From Mycosarcoma maydis (taxonomy: Eukaryota; Basidiomycota; Ustilaginomycetes; Ustilaginales), in the NCBI RefSeq assembly GCF_000328475.2, contig NC_026498.1, positions 1-64,000 on the forward strand: 64,000 bases of DNA, read 5' to 3'. A model generated the notes under the pieces. That model saw nothing but the letters and a program-made list of their open reading frames with translations, did not search any database and was not told the DNA's origin. Position numbers and translations under genes: made by a program. Below, one piece after another: positions 22,586-32,744 of the stretch (positions within the stretch are counted from its first letter, which is position 1; every line of letters starts with the position of its first letter).

Positions 22586-23125
22586 ATGAAAATTTCGCAA
22601 CGGATGATGCAAGTGCGCGTGGATCGTCGCCAAGTCAATCCCACAGCCTTTTCCGGAGTGACAGATCAGATTTCCAACATCGGCTCATCCGCTGGCAAAA
22701 AAGCTGCAAATGCCACCTCTGGCTTGTCTCGCGGACAGACGTCGATGGTGATCGTACTGGTCATTGTCGCGGTTGTCTTGGCGGTTGCGGCCGTGTTCTG
22801 GATCTGCTCGTGCTCGAGACGCCGAAAGCGCGCCAGAGAGATGCAAGGAAACTCGCAACGACTCGGCCAGATTTCATCATCAACCACTATTGCTGACGAA
22901 GCTGCCTTTGTACCGACAAGAAATAGCGTCATTCCTGGTGTTGGCCGTCAGGACCGCACTTCTCGCCAGCTGGGTGCATACAATGACGGCTGGGGTGAGA
23001 GCAGGGTTGCACTCAACTCGAGCTTTGTCGCTTCATCCAACGAAAGATATGGTTGGAACCGCAGCCAACATAAATCCAGTCACCTTCCAATGCCGCAGAC
23101 ACCTCAGCAGTCGTATCGCTTCTAA
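22586..23125 (+). CDS. small single-pass membrane protein, unknown function
   Basis: 179 aa. A Ser/Gly/Ala-rich N-terminal region of about 50 residues precedes one clear transmembrane helix (about 53-76, SMVIVLVIVAVVLAVAAVFW). It is followed at once by ICSCSRRRKRAR, a positively charged stop-transfer with two cysteines that could be palmitoylated. The roughly 100-residue tail is hydrophilic and rich in Ser, Asn, Gln and Arg. The topology would be N-out/C-in with no separate signal peptide visible, so an upstream exon may be missing. I do not recognise the family. It stands alone in a gene-poor interval, and expression evidence would be needed to be sure it is a gene. Confidence 0.5.
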   Translation: MKISQRMMQVRVDRRQVNPTAFSGVTDQISNIGSSAGKKAANATSGLSRGQTSMVIVLVIVAVVLAVAAVFWICSCSRRRKRAREMQGNSQRLGQISSSTTIADEAAFVPTRNSVIPGVGRQDRTSRQLGAYNDGWGESRVALNSSFVASSNERYGWNRSQHKSSHLPMPQTPQQSYRF

Positions 23126-23820
23126 GGAGACCGTCGGCCGAGTGAGTCCTGTTTCTCACCATGTAGATTCAATTAAAGCTGTATTCTAGATCACTCTTCG
23201 TTAACTTGTGCCGTTTCTGAGAGCTCTTTCCGGGTGTGACACACTTGACATCAGGACGTTTTCCCGGGCGTTTCACATATCACACCCAGTCCTGCACTTC
23301 GAAAGGATCCGTGATAGCGCGTGCATAGGAACAGAACAGCAATCGTTAGAGCAAGTGTACAGAAGCAACGCAATCTGAGCTGATGCATTACGAAGCAGCT
23401 ACGTTGATCAACAGGATACAGCGTACAGCGCTGTCACTCGTGTGTGTGTCTAGGCCGCATATACCTTGGGTGCATGAATGGTTTGTACCGGATGGACCGC
23501 GTCAGCACAGCTCACGGTGCTCGAAGGTGTCGCCGTCTTCACAGTAGACCGATGACGAGTTGGTCCATCAACTTGTCTGGCATAGCTGTGATCAATAGCG
23601 ATCCAAGCTAGCCCAGCAACCGGTACCTCGTCGTCTCAAAAAAGGCTGACCTGCCAAGCCTCGCGCAATCCAGTGCATTCGGCACTCTTCAAGCCAGACA
23701 GGCCATTCAGTGTCGATTCGGTATCACAGCCGGTACCTCAGAATGCAAGCATGAGAAAAACAAGATCCTCGAGTCCATGTCAGGGCCAAAATGGTTCTTA
23801 GCAGTCACAAATCTGCCAAA
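23126..23820. other. convergent intergenic region
   Basis: Lies between the membrane-protein gene (+) and the proteasome gene (-). No gene, strong repeat or heptamer cluster is seen. Confidence 0.6.
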
Positions 23821-24766
23821 CTACATCTCGGCAATTAGAGCCTGGAGTTGTTCCTCCTTCATGATGCCGAATTGACCAGACTGGCGACCGTCCTTGGCAA
23901 TCCTTGGTGTGACTGTGGCCAATTGTATATTGTTCTGATCCAACTTCTCTTCCATGACCTGCTTGAGTACGCGCAGACAGAGGATTTCGGCTTCCTTCAA
24001 TGTCATATCCTTCCTGTATTTGTCTTGCAGTTCGGTCTGAGCACCTTCGGAGCCGCTTCCAATCGCCTTGGCATCATACCTAACAAAAGTACCAGAAGGA
24101 TCCGCGTGGAAACTGCATAGATCAAAGCAGAGATTCGGATGTGTGTCAGCGTCACTGATGGGCAGATCGGTTGAAGTCCAACAGCACCAGCCTCGTACTT
24201 ACAGTTGTGGTCCCTTTTCGTCGATACCTGCGATCAAGAGTGCCACACCGAACGGTCTCGACATCATGGCCTCGTCGCCTGCTGTCGACTCTCCGAAGCG
24301 GAGCGCGAGATCACAAACAGCTTGCGTCACCGATTCGACCTTGATCTCTTCATCGTACGTGAAGGCGTGGTTCTGTGAAGTGACGCGCGCGTGCTCGATC
24401 ATGGTCCTCGCATCGGCAGTGAGGCCACTCATCGCTGCACCCAAGTGCTGGTCCACCTCCATAATCTTTTCGATCGACGACGACTCGAGCAGCTTTGACT
24501 GCACTCGCTTCTCGACACCAAGCACGACTCCTTCCTTCGTGGCAATTCCAACGGTCGCTGAGCCGAGCTTGATGGCTTCTAGTGCGTACTCGACCTGAAA
24601 GAGACGACCCTCGGGCGAGAATGTGTTGACACCACGGTCTGATGGCGCAAACAGGGAAAAACTGAAAAAGTCAGCAGATGCTCCCAAAGGACTCCATTTG
24701 CACAGATGCAGCTGAGTCTCGCACTGTCCACCGCTACTTACCATACTCGGATCTTGTCAAGAACAT
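23821..24766 (-). CDS. PUP2: 20S proteasome subunit alpha-5 (3 exons)
   Basis: A structural subunit of the outer alpha ring of the 20S core particle. Predicted 250 aa from three exons: 24766-24742, 24638-24203 and 24112-23821. Both introns (103 and 90 nt) start with GTAAGT and end in CAG. The joins read [21 protein letters not shown] and [20 protein letters not shown], exactly the alpha-5 pattern. The first exon is only 25 nt, so an annotation without splicing would start wrongly inside intron 1. The alpha-subunit signature ([20 protein letters not shown]) and the alpha-5 segment [15 protein letters not shown] are present. Alpha subunits lack the catalytic Thr, as here. Confidence 0.97.
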
Positions 24767-25396
24767 GGCAGACACGAGGCTGTGATGGTGGGCGTGGTTT
24801 ATGAACTTGTCTGCCGGTGAAAAAGGGAAGGATCTTTGTGTATCAGAGAGGATCTTTTGAGTTTGGTCGGTGTTCACTAGGTGCGAGGCGGAAGCTGGAA
24901 TGAAAGATGATGGCTGGAAAGATGGTGAGCGGGAAGAGAGTCGAGCCTGGCAACCATGGTATGTGCGGGAACCACACGCGAAGCTCAGCGTGTGGAGCTG
25001 CCAAAAAGTGTTGTGGTGGCCCCGACACGCGTTGCTAACATTTCAAAAAAAGCGCAAGTTGGATTCACGAATCACGAATATTGCGACACCGAGATCGTAG
25101 AGAAAATCGATCACTCACAGACTCTGTGCGATCGTAGTCCAGTTCAGCGCCTCTCATAAGAACCGACTTGTACACCCCTTCATTCACCAGGTTCACATTG
25201 GCAGACAAGCTCCTCTACCGAAGTGACCCCGTGCACAATGCACAAAGGTATCTGCGCTTCACAGGAAAAATTGCTATTGTGCATGAACGAAACACGAATG
25301 GGAAGATTGTCCGAGAGATGCGATAAAAAACACTTGGCAGTCCAACGGTAATACCAGAGACTTGATGCGATCCATGAGAAAGAGTGGATTCCAAGT
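24767..25396. other. intergenic region
   Basis: This is the upstream region of the proteasome gene and the 3' side of the alpha/beta hydrolase gene. A mixed heptamer array (ATTCACGAATCACGAAT) lies at 25063-25079, about 300 bp upstream of the proteasome start. No gene is seen. Confidence 0.6.
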
Positions 25397-27100
25397 CTAC
25401 CACTTGCGATCGACGAGCATCCTTCTAGATTCGGAGCTCAGGTAGCTCTGAGCGTCCCACGAGGTATCGATGTCCTTGACGTGATCCGCGGTAAAGATGA
25501 TCGGAAGCGCTGTAAACACGAGGAAGACCAAGCCGAGCGAGCCTGCCAGCAGGCCGATGGCTACCTTTTCGTGAGCCGGCGTTGCGAAGGCCTTGGTACC
25601 CTTGGCTTTCTTCTTGCGGTCGCCCGGATTGGTGGTGTTGGTGAGGTTCTTGTAGCGAACCATGAGGTCGTCGTAGAAGAGGCGCTGGATCGACATGTTG
25701 GTTGAGTACATGGCGTAGTCCTGGTGTGAAACATTGGCAATGTAGTCGAGCGTGTGCTTGGGTGGGAACTTGCCTTGCAGAAGCGTCGAGGTGTTTGCGT
25801 ACTGCAAAACAAATTCCGATCCTCGGTCCAAATGGTTGCCTCCTTGCCATCGCGCTTCACAATGTGTATCACCGGCACCAATGTCGAGAAGCGCCAATGC
25901 GTACGAAACGTGACGGTTGAGGAAGCGGTTGATGACGTAAGTCTTATTAGCGATCACATCACGTCGTGCATAGGGCGTAATCTTGGTCTGGTTGCCATTG
26001 AGGCCGTACGGCCAGGTGTCCCAGGCCTCGTTGGGTGAACAAGAACCGTTGATGTTCATGTAGGGACGTGAGTCGGTAAGCCATGCCCATGAACCGGGAT
26101 TTCCGATCCAGAAGCGCATGTTGTCGTCGTAGGCCTTTGTCTTTTTCAGAAGCGCGTAGCGCTGAGAGGCTTGACCGCCCATGGAATGACCAGCAATGAC
26201 GACTTGGTTGAGGTTGGGGTAGGTCTTTGTGTCGAAGAGTAGGTCGACGATCTGGTCGACGGCAGCATAGCTTGTGACGCGGTGCCTCATGACCGGGTTT
26301 CTGCATCCTGCGCCACGCTGCCAGCCTGAGCCGTGGAAGACAATCTCGTTGGGTCGGGCAGCACCAGCCTGGAGGTCCATCTGGTTCAACATGGCAGGCG
26401 CAACGATAAGGAACGAGTCATTGGTGGCGCCTTGCTGTGCAAACTTATTCGATACGGCGACACTTCTGGCGTTTAACATGAGGTTCGCATACTTCCAAAC
26501 GTCACGAGGCTTACCGGGCCAGACCACGATGGCACGAAGAACCTTGGTGGGGTCTGGGTTATTGGAGATGTAGAAGGGCATGATGCCCGATTCGTTGCCG
26601 AAGACGTTGTAAACTGAGAATGTGCGGTTCAAGGTGAAGCCGGCGGTTTCTGGAAGCGCTTGCCAGCCGCCCTCGTCGGAACCGCTGGTTTCGGCGCTCG
26701 GGTTAAAGACGGTGGCATTGTTCCATGGAAAATTGTAGTATCCGTCATCTTTTAAGATGTTACCTGTAGTGTCTGTGTTGCCGGCGGCATTGGCCGCAAC
26801 ATTTGGAATCTGCTCGACAGCCTGAGCTGCTGCGATGGGATCTGTTGCCGACTGCGCAACAATTGCGTTCTGCGTATCGTTGGACGGTGAATCGATGCCG
26901 CCCCCTTGGCGTTTGGACAGACGAGGAAGGTCACGAGCGAAGAAGGGCAATGCATCTTCTATGGAGAGGTTCCTCTGCCAAAGATCGAGGTCGATGCGAT
27001 TCAAGCGTGGATTGGATGCAGCCACTTGTTGCGCAACTGCGGCTAAGGCGAACAGAGCCAAGGCACCTGCTCTCGCCTGTGCTGTGAGGAATGTACGCAT
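25397..27100 (-). CDS. membrane-anchored secreted alpha/beta hydrolase
   Basis: 567 aa from the ATG at 27100, chosen because it begins a clean signal peptide (MRTFLTAQARAGALALFALAAVAQ); the frame stays open to 27193. A possible Kex2-type site, LSKRQ, follows the pro-region at about residues 61-65. The hydrolase core has the nucleophile elbow GHSMGGQ, with a WPGKPRDVWKYANLMLN region before it. Many Asn-X-Ser/Thr sites fit an extracellular domain. Near the C-terminus a hydrophobic helix (VAIGLLAGSLGLVFLVFTALPIIF) is followed by about 40 cytosolic residues, so the product is probably a type I membrane protein. Substrate is unknown; esterase, lipase or peptidase activity is possible. Confidence 0.85.
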   Translation of the reverse strand: MRTFLTAQARAGALALFALAAVAQQVAASNPRLNRIDLDLWQRNLSIEDALPFFARDLPRLSKRQGGGIDSPSNDTQNAIVAQSATDPIAAAQAVEQIPNVAANAAGNTDTTGNILKDDGYYNFPWNNATVFNPSAETSGSDEGGWQALPETAGFTLNRTFSVYNVFGNESGIMPFYISNNPDPTKVLRAIVVWPGKPRDVWKYANLMLNARSVAVSNKFAQQGATNDSFLIVAPAMLNQMDLQAGAARPNEIVFHGSGWQRGAGCRNPVMRHRVTSYAAVDQIVDLLFDTKTYPNLNQVVIAGHSMGGQASQRYALLKKTKAYDDNMRFWIGNPGSWAWLTDSRPYMNINGSCSPNEAWDTWPYGLNGNQTKITPYARRDVIANKTYVINRFLNRHVSYALALLDIGAGDTHCEARWQGGNHLDRGSEFVLQYANTSTLLQGKFPPKHTLDYIANVSHQDYAMYSTNMSIQRLFYDDLMVRYKNLTNTTNPGDRKKKAKGTKAFATPAHEKVAIGLLAGSLGLVFLVFTALPIIFTADHVKDIDTSWDAQSYLSSESRRMLVDRKW

Positions 27101-28412
27101 AGCCTTGTCGTAGGTCGAGCCGTATTGATTGCGAGAGAGTGGAGAGCTCCGCTGGTCGACAACGAAAGCAAGGCAACGACACCAGCAGCTCACTCGAATG
27201 AACGTCTAGGCTTGAAATGTGCAAGCACGCTAGGTCCACGATCGATGCAGACGCTCCAGGCGGTGTAGCGAGCAACTGAGTTGGTGGCAGCGAGCTGATC
27301 ACGAAAGAGCCAGGTCGCTTTGTGGAACAGAGTCAGAGAGAGGCGTGATTCGGCGATTCGACGACTGTGTGATGGTTTATAGAAAGAAAAGAGCGAGTTC
27401 GCGAGAGGGAGGGCCAGGGAGGCTGAACGACTAAGGGTGATGTGTTGAGAACGTCAAGGTGGTGGCTGGCTCGAAATTTTGGCTGCTGGAGTGTATGTGT
27501 GTGTGTGTTTGACGAGCCGGCGTGAGACACGATCCTGGCCAGACACGGCAGGGGCTGATCCTGCTGTATTAATCAATTTAAATCGCTTAGCCACGAGCCG
27601 CCGCGAGCTGTGTTAGCACCTCAGCGCGCACTTTGTGATTATGATTCACGATTTGAATTCAAGTCGAGGAAATTCGGCACACGAGACTCACTACTCGGCG
27701 CAGTCACAAGTGTTTGTGCACTCGGATCGGAGATCGCAGCATTCGTCGCGAGATTTGAAAATCGTGAATGCCGCGCCTCAGTCAGTGTGCATAGCGACTC
27801 TGTTATCTATTTGTGCGTAGGGTCTCGTGTCAATAACAGTCACGAGTCTGTGGCGTAAGCAAGCTTCTCTCGGACTTGGTCACAGCACGTGCATGTGGAC
27901 GCTTTGGATTGTACTGTGTCGGCTCTTGTTTGCACCATGCGGTCCAGGGCAACCTGCCTTTTCTTTGCGTGCTCCCTCTCCTCTATCCTTCTGCTTGCCA
28001 GAGCGACATTGAAGCCGCCTGTCGCCATCTTCCGTCAGCTTAGTTTTGTACAGCGTACTGTCTGTCCGTGTTGGCACACCTGTTCCGTGGAGGAACCTGT
28101 CTTTCACATTGTGAAGCGCTATGATTGAGCTCAGGCGCTCAGTTGCAAGACGATGTCCGTCCACGCATCCCCTGTTCGTTCGGAACCTATCAATATTGCA
28201 CAATACTGTTGGCCTTTCTTACGAATAGTGTATGCTAATGCAATGCTGCAATGGATCAGATGACGTGGGAAGCAAGAATAAATGTTGTACAGGTTCGTGA
28301 CGGTATGGATGGCATGATTCGGAAGAAAAGCTTCTAAGGCTCTAATGTCTGAGCCAAAGGAACAAACAAAGCGGGTCACACACTTTGGCGACGACGCAGC
28401 GACCGAGTCGAC
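27101..28412. other. intergenic region
   Basis: No gene is recognised. It holds a GT-rich microsatellite at about 27495-27508 and heptamer-family sites at 27644-27653 (X=T), about 27760 and 27838-27847 (X=G). Short frames on both strands lack coding character. Confidence 0.55.
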
Positions 28413-29576
28413 TCAGAGCTCCTCGTGTGCAGGGGCAGCAGCGTCCGTAGGAACCCAAGGCTTGGTCTTTCCTCCACCAGTGGTGGGCACCCACGTCTCG
28501 TCGACGATGACCGAGCGGTTAACACCAACAGTGATGTAGCCAATCAGACCGTCGGTCATGACACCGCCGAGCTTCTCGACATCAAAAGTGGGGAAGTAGC
28601 CGTTCTCATGCGAGACCTGGAAGATTTGAAGCGAGTCTTCCCAGTTGCGCGTTCGTCCTCGGCCAGGAAGATCGGCGATCGGGTTGGTGTTGTACGGCCA
28701 GACCTTGTCCATCATCATGTTGAGCTCATCATCAAAGAAGAACTGCCCCGTGTGAATCAGCCTGCCAGATCGGAAGGTACCGTTGGGAAGCACTTGCCAG
28801 TCGTTGTGAATCTTGACGTGCACGTGCGTGGCTCGTCCAGTGTAGTATCCTGGGAAGATACTGGTGAACTGTGCGACGCCGTTCCTATCCGTAGGAAGAG
28901 CGCCTCGAAGCCACTGCTCGTTTGTGTTGGTACGCGGGAAAGCAGAGAGAAGACCCTTTCGCACACCGCTCGACGCCGGCTGCTCGTCCTTGAGGTGCGG
29001 TGCAGGGTCAGGGTGGCCCGAGTAGTGACCGGTGGCGTTGGCATGCCAGAGATCGACGAGGATGTTCGGAATGGGCTCGCACGTATCGACATCGATCACA
29101 CCAACGTCCATCTGGAAGTGAACTCCCAGCTGCCACTCGGCCATGTTGGCGCGAATCGGATGGTCCTCAGTGTGATAGTAGGGGCCTTGTGTCGTCTCGG
29201 GCGATAGGACACAAGTCGAGTTGCGGATCTTGCTCTCGACAACGGGATCGCACGCCATGATGCGCTTACCCCTTTCTTCGAGTGCCTTGATGCCCTTGGC
29301 GGCGATCTCGCCGTCGATACCAAGATCGTCAAAGTGTCCGTCGATGAACAAGTTCTTGCTCTGGACTGAGTCGCCTCCGAGCACCTTCTGGGCCCACGAC
29401 CTCTTCCGCGCTGCGGTCATGGCAGCAATGGCTGGTGCACAGTGGTAGGCAGAGTGTTGCTGGTCAAGAAACTTGATGACTTCTTCCTTGCTTTCCGGGC
29501 CATGTGCCGCCACTGATGGAAGCAGGACTACGGAAGCGGCCGCAGCCAGGGCTGTGAGGGGAGCGCTGAACTTCAT
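28413..29576 (-). CDS. secreted intradiol ring-cleavage dioxygenase-like protein
   Basis: 387 aa with a signal peptide (MKFSAPLTALAAAASVVLLPSVAA). Intradiol dioxygenases use non-heme Fe(III) to open catechol-type rings between the two hydroxyls. All four iron ligands appear present in the expected order: a Tyr in GPYYHT (131-136), a Tyr in FPGYYTGR (241-248), and His251 and His253 in RATHVHVKI. The conserved VDLWHANATGHYSG segment (174-187) is also present. The N-terminal 110 residues form the helical extension seen in fungal extracellular members. The C-terminus ends in Glu-Leu without a retention signal. It is divergent from the CMD/hydrolase fusion gene about 1 kb away. The physiological substrate is unknown. 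Confidence 0.92.
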   Translation of the reverse strand: MKFSAPLTALAAAASVVLLPSVAAHGPESKEEVIKFLDQQHSAYHCAPAIAAMTAARKRSWAQKVLGGDSVQSKNLFIDGHFDDLGIDGEIAAKGIKALEERGKRIMACDPVVESKIRNSTCVLSPETTQGPYYHTEDHPIRANMAEWQLGVHFQMDVGVIDVDTCEPIPNILVDLWHANATGHYSGHPDPAPHLKDEQPASSGVRKGLLSAFPRTNTNEQWLRGALPTDRNGVAQFTSIFPGYYTGRATHVHVKIHNDWQVLPNGTFRSGRLIHTGQFFFDDELNMMMDKVWPYNTNPIADLPGRGRTRNWEDSLQIFQVSHENGYFPTFDVEKLGGVMTDGLIGYITVGVNRSVIVDETWVPTTGGGKTKPWVPTDAAAPAHEEL

Positions 29577-29701
29577 ATTCGAGGATGCCTGGGATGGGAT
29601 CGACCGTCGTGTGTAGAGAAGAACGTCGCAATGGTGGGAAAGGAGATGAAGGATGTGGAGTAAAAGAGAGTCGAGATACGTACAGCCAAGTAGGGCCGAC
29701 G

Positions 29702-29708
29702 ATATATA
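29702..29708 (-). promoter_or_regulatory. TATA-like element of dioxygenase gene
   Basis: ATATATA, about 127 bp upstream of the dioxygenase start codon, in the divergent intergenic region. Assignment rests on position and sequence only. Confidence 0.45.
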
Positions 29709-30348
29709 CTCACAAATGTAGCAGCTGGCTCGGATCCAGCGTGAGGAGACGCAATCACGAATTACTTTGAGCCGGTGGAAGAGGTTCGCGTGGACAGCTG
29801 ACTGCTCTGCGGAAGAGAACGCAAATATTTCTTCCGGCTATTTGCAATCCACTCGCTGCTGTGGTTGCGATTTGTCACCGTTTCCCCCGCGTTACGTCGG
29901 TTTTGCACGGCTGCACGGCTGCACGCCAATTCCTGCTTCGTGGCTGCACAAGGATATCGCGGCTTGCAAATTTCTTCCGTGGCGGCTGAAAACTGTAGAC
30001 AGGATGAGCGGCATACAAGCATTTGTACTCTGACGTCCATATTCTGTGAACATACCGAACGAAAGTCAGCTCTCTCGTTGAAAAGGATTTGCGAGCGATT
30101 TCAAAGCAGCGAGACGAACTGCCTGCTACAATCCATGTGGTTCTCTGACTCAATAGTCTTTGAAATGGTCCTCGAATACCACACTCTAGGCATGACAAGG
30201 GCTTCTAAGACCAGAGCTGAACAAACTGAGTTTAAGCATCAAAGATGAGGCGGCAGAACAGAAGAACAAGCCGATCCGATCTACCGTTGGCCTTTGTCAA
30301 CCACGAATGGTGGATGAATATTGATCCTAAATTCGGAAAAGCGAGCGA

Positions 30349-30372
30349 ATTCACGATTCACGATTCACGATT
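30349..30372. repeat. heptamer array (ATTCACG)3.4
   Basis: Three complete ATTCACG units plus ATT, with no mismatches. This is the X=T class of the dispersed AXTCACG family, lying about 240 bp upstream of the CMD/hydrolase fusion gene. Confidence 0.9.
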
Positions 30373-30606
30373 CCCGCGAGGCAGACGCTGGCATCCGCGG
30401 AAGAAAACCCGTTCAAGGCCCGTGCCCACGATACTTTTTCCTCCACTTTAGCCGCTGTAGCCCGACTTGACTTTGCGAGGACCTGTCTGACGTGGTAAGC
30501 TGGCCTGGCCCTCATTGAAAGCATCCGCTTGTAGGTTGTTCAGCAACCATGACACCCATTCATCCCTCTGACCATCGCTAGAGCCCACTAAGCGTACCCG
30601 TCAACT

Positions 30607-32112
30607 ATGCCACGAATCCCTTATAGATATCCGGCGGCCGGCGCGGACCCGATTGCCGATGCCATCCGAGAACGACGGGGAGCCCGAGGACTCACTCCAC
30701 TAGACGGGTCGTTGCTCAATGCGCCCGCCATCGCCAACGGCTGGAATACGCTGTTGGGAGCTACCAGGACCAAGAACTCAATTCCCGATGATGTGCGAGA
30801 GATGATGATCCTGCGTGTTGCCGCGCACAATTCGGCCAACTTTGAATGGATCCAGCATGCGCCTGTCGCTGAAAAGGCCGGCTGTACCACCGCGCAGCTG
30901 GCAGCGGTACGTGATGTGCGAGCACCCTTGTCGACGTCCTCGGTGCTTAGCCCACTTGCAAAGGCCGCACTCGCGCTCGCCGATGACATGACCACCAAGG
31001 TCAAAGTTCAAGACTCAACCTTTGCGTTGCTCAAGTCGGCTTTCGCCAACAACGTCAAGGAGCTCGGCGACAGCGGCAAGCTAGATGGATTCGAGGGCGA
31101 AGATCTAGTCAATAGGAAGCTTGCAGAGGCTACGCTCACGGTGGCCGTGTACAACATGGTGTCTCGTTTCCTTGTTGCTATTGATGTCGACGACCGTGCT
31201 AACACGCCAGTTCCGAAGCCTGAAGGCAGCGAGCACGTCCAAGATCAAGCTACTCTCTCCCTTCCTGTCAATGGACCCAGCTCATCAGCAGGCAGAGGCC
31301 TCGTGCAGCTTCCAGATGGTCAGCTGCTGAGCACGCGTGTCCATTTCCACAGCATGACAGCTCCCTGGATCGTTCTAGTCAACTCGCTCATGACCAACCT
31401 GAGCATGTGGGATGCCGTCATTCCGGCACTTTCGTCACGCTTCAACATTCTTTCCTACGACCAGAGAGGACACGGTAGTTCTGCTATTCCTGCTGAGCCT
31501 TGCACGATTGCACAGCTTTCAGATGACGTCGCCTTCTTGCTGGATAGTCTGGCGGTGAAGAAGGCGTATGCGGTGATTGGAGTGTCTCAGGGTGGTGCCA
31601 CCGCCCTTTCCTTTGCGCTGCGTCATCCAGACAGGTACGAGAAGCTGGTGGCTTGTGATACGCAGCCAAGCACACCTGCTGCCAATGTGGCTGCTTGGGA
31701 CGAGCGCATTGCCTTGGCTAGGAGTAAGGGAATGGATGAACTGGCGGCTGTCACGGTGCCACGATGGTATGGTCCTGGTTCGCAGGCTAGCGCAGAGTGC
31801 AGAGCAAGGACAGAAGAGATGGTTAAGGCGACACAGGTAGAAGGCTTTGCCGCCGGTGCGCGCGCTCTGCAGAACTACGATCTGATTCAGGATGGCATTG
31901 TGGAGGCGTTCAGCAAAGCGTCTTCGAGTCGTCATCTGCTCCTTGCTGGCGAAGCGGACGGCAAGCTTCCAGAAACGCTCCAAGCGTTTACTTCCAAGCT
32001 CGCCGAGGCGGGCGCCAACGCGGAGTTCGTCAGCATCCCCAGCGCTGGACACTTGCCCATGTGCGACAATCCAGACGCTTGGCTCGAGCCTGTTCTTAAG
32101 TTTCTTGCCTGA
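30607..32112 (+). CDS. carboxymuconolactone decarboxylase-like / alpha/beta hydrolase fusion
   Basis: 501 aa, single exon. Residues about 1-195 form a CMD-family domain: IPDDVREMMILRVAAHNSANF, then EWIQHAPVAEKAG (80-92) with the family's E-W-x-x-H element; it lacks the CxxC of AhpD. A linker of about 35 residues follows. Residues about 235-501 form an alpha/beta hydrolase like 3-oxoadipate enol-lactonase: YDQRGHGSSAIP (284-295), nucleophile elbow GVSQGG (Ser327), a GEADGKLP acid region and SAGHLPMCDNP with the likely catalytic His. A CMD plus enol-lactonase pair would convert carboxymuconolactone to 3-oxoadipate in two steps. No signal peptide is seen, so it is probably cytosolic. The domain order is the reverse of bacterial PcaL. 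Substrate is inferred from family only. Confidence 0.88.
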   Translation: MPRIPYRYPAAGADPIADAIRERRGARGLTPLDGSLLNAPAIANGWNTLLGATRTKNSIPDDVREMMILRVAAHNSANFEWIQHAPVAEKAGCTTAQLAAVRDVRAPLSTSSVLSPLAKAALALADDMTTKVKVQDSTFALLKSAFANNVKELGDSGKLDGFEGEDLVNRKLAEATLTVAVYNMVSRFLVAIDVDDRANTPVPKPEGSEHVQDQATLSLPVNGPSSSAGRGLVQLPDGQLLSTRVHFHSMTAPWIVLVNSLMTNLSMWDAVIPALSSRFNILSYDQRGHGSSAIPAEPCTIAQLSDDVAFLLDSLAVKKAYAVIGVSQGGATALSFALRHPDRYEKLVACDTQPSTPAANVAAWDERIALARSKGMDELAAVTVPRWYGPGSQASAECRARTEEMVKATQVEGFAAGARALQNYDLIQDGIVEAFSKASSSRHLLLAGEADGKLPETLQAFTSKLAEAGANAEFVSIPSAGHLPMCDNPDAWLEPVLKFLA

Positions 32113-32744
32113 GCGACCAACCTTTTGTCTTCTAGCAATCACGAATGCTAATTTTATCTGTCGCTGTCACAACTTGTGTTGCTTGCTGAGCTCTAACTTG
32201 GTGTTCCAGATTCCGCCCCTATGTTGATTTAGATCGCATGTAATCGTGAATGTGAGCACGAACACAGATCGGGGAAAAATTGTGAATGTTAGACCTGTTC
32301 CTCTCGTGTTAAGCTGAGATACGACCTTATAGTTCTCACACATATCTCACGTGATCAATTCGGACACTTGCAACGAAATTTCAAATTAGCTTTGAAAAGT
32401 TCAAAGTGCAATACAATTCTGAATTTAACCAAAGAAAAGGAAAAGTCGAGGCAGGATACAGAAGAGCTCATTTCGAGAGGTTCTGGATTGCTGGGCGAGG
32501 TGTGGAAGCCTCTCACTCATTCACTAAAAGATGAGAAGACCTGATCGAGAGGGAGAGAGAGACTTCAGACGGCGAACCTGGCAGTGGCACCCAAAATTGG
32601 AGATTTGACGGTCAGTCAGTCAGCCAGTCACTCAAACATTGAGAGCTGCCGCCGACACCACTGCCGTCCAAAGTTGGTTGATCGTACCTTGTTTCGCAAT
32701 CCTTCCATCATCCTCAAGGCTCACCCTCCCCATATACAATCAAG
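32113..32744. other. intergenic region upstream of RPL17
   Basis: No gene. It contains heptamer sites near 32137 (X=A) and at 32242-32251 (X=T), and a GA-rich run near 32548-32563. The last 150 bases are the pyrimidine-rich leader of the ribosomal protein gene. Confidence 0.6.

Larger units (their letters stand above)
29577..30606. other. divergent intergenic region between dioxygenase and CMD/hydrolase genes
   Basis: The presumed promoter region of both genes. It contains a TATA-like element at 29702-29708, a heptamer site at about 29754-29763 (X=A) and a 3.4-copy ATTCACG array at 30349-30372. No gene is seen. Confidence 0.5.
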
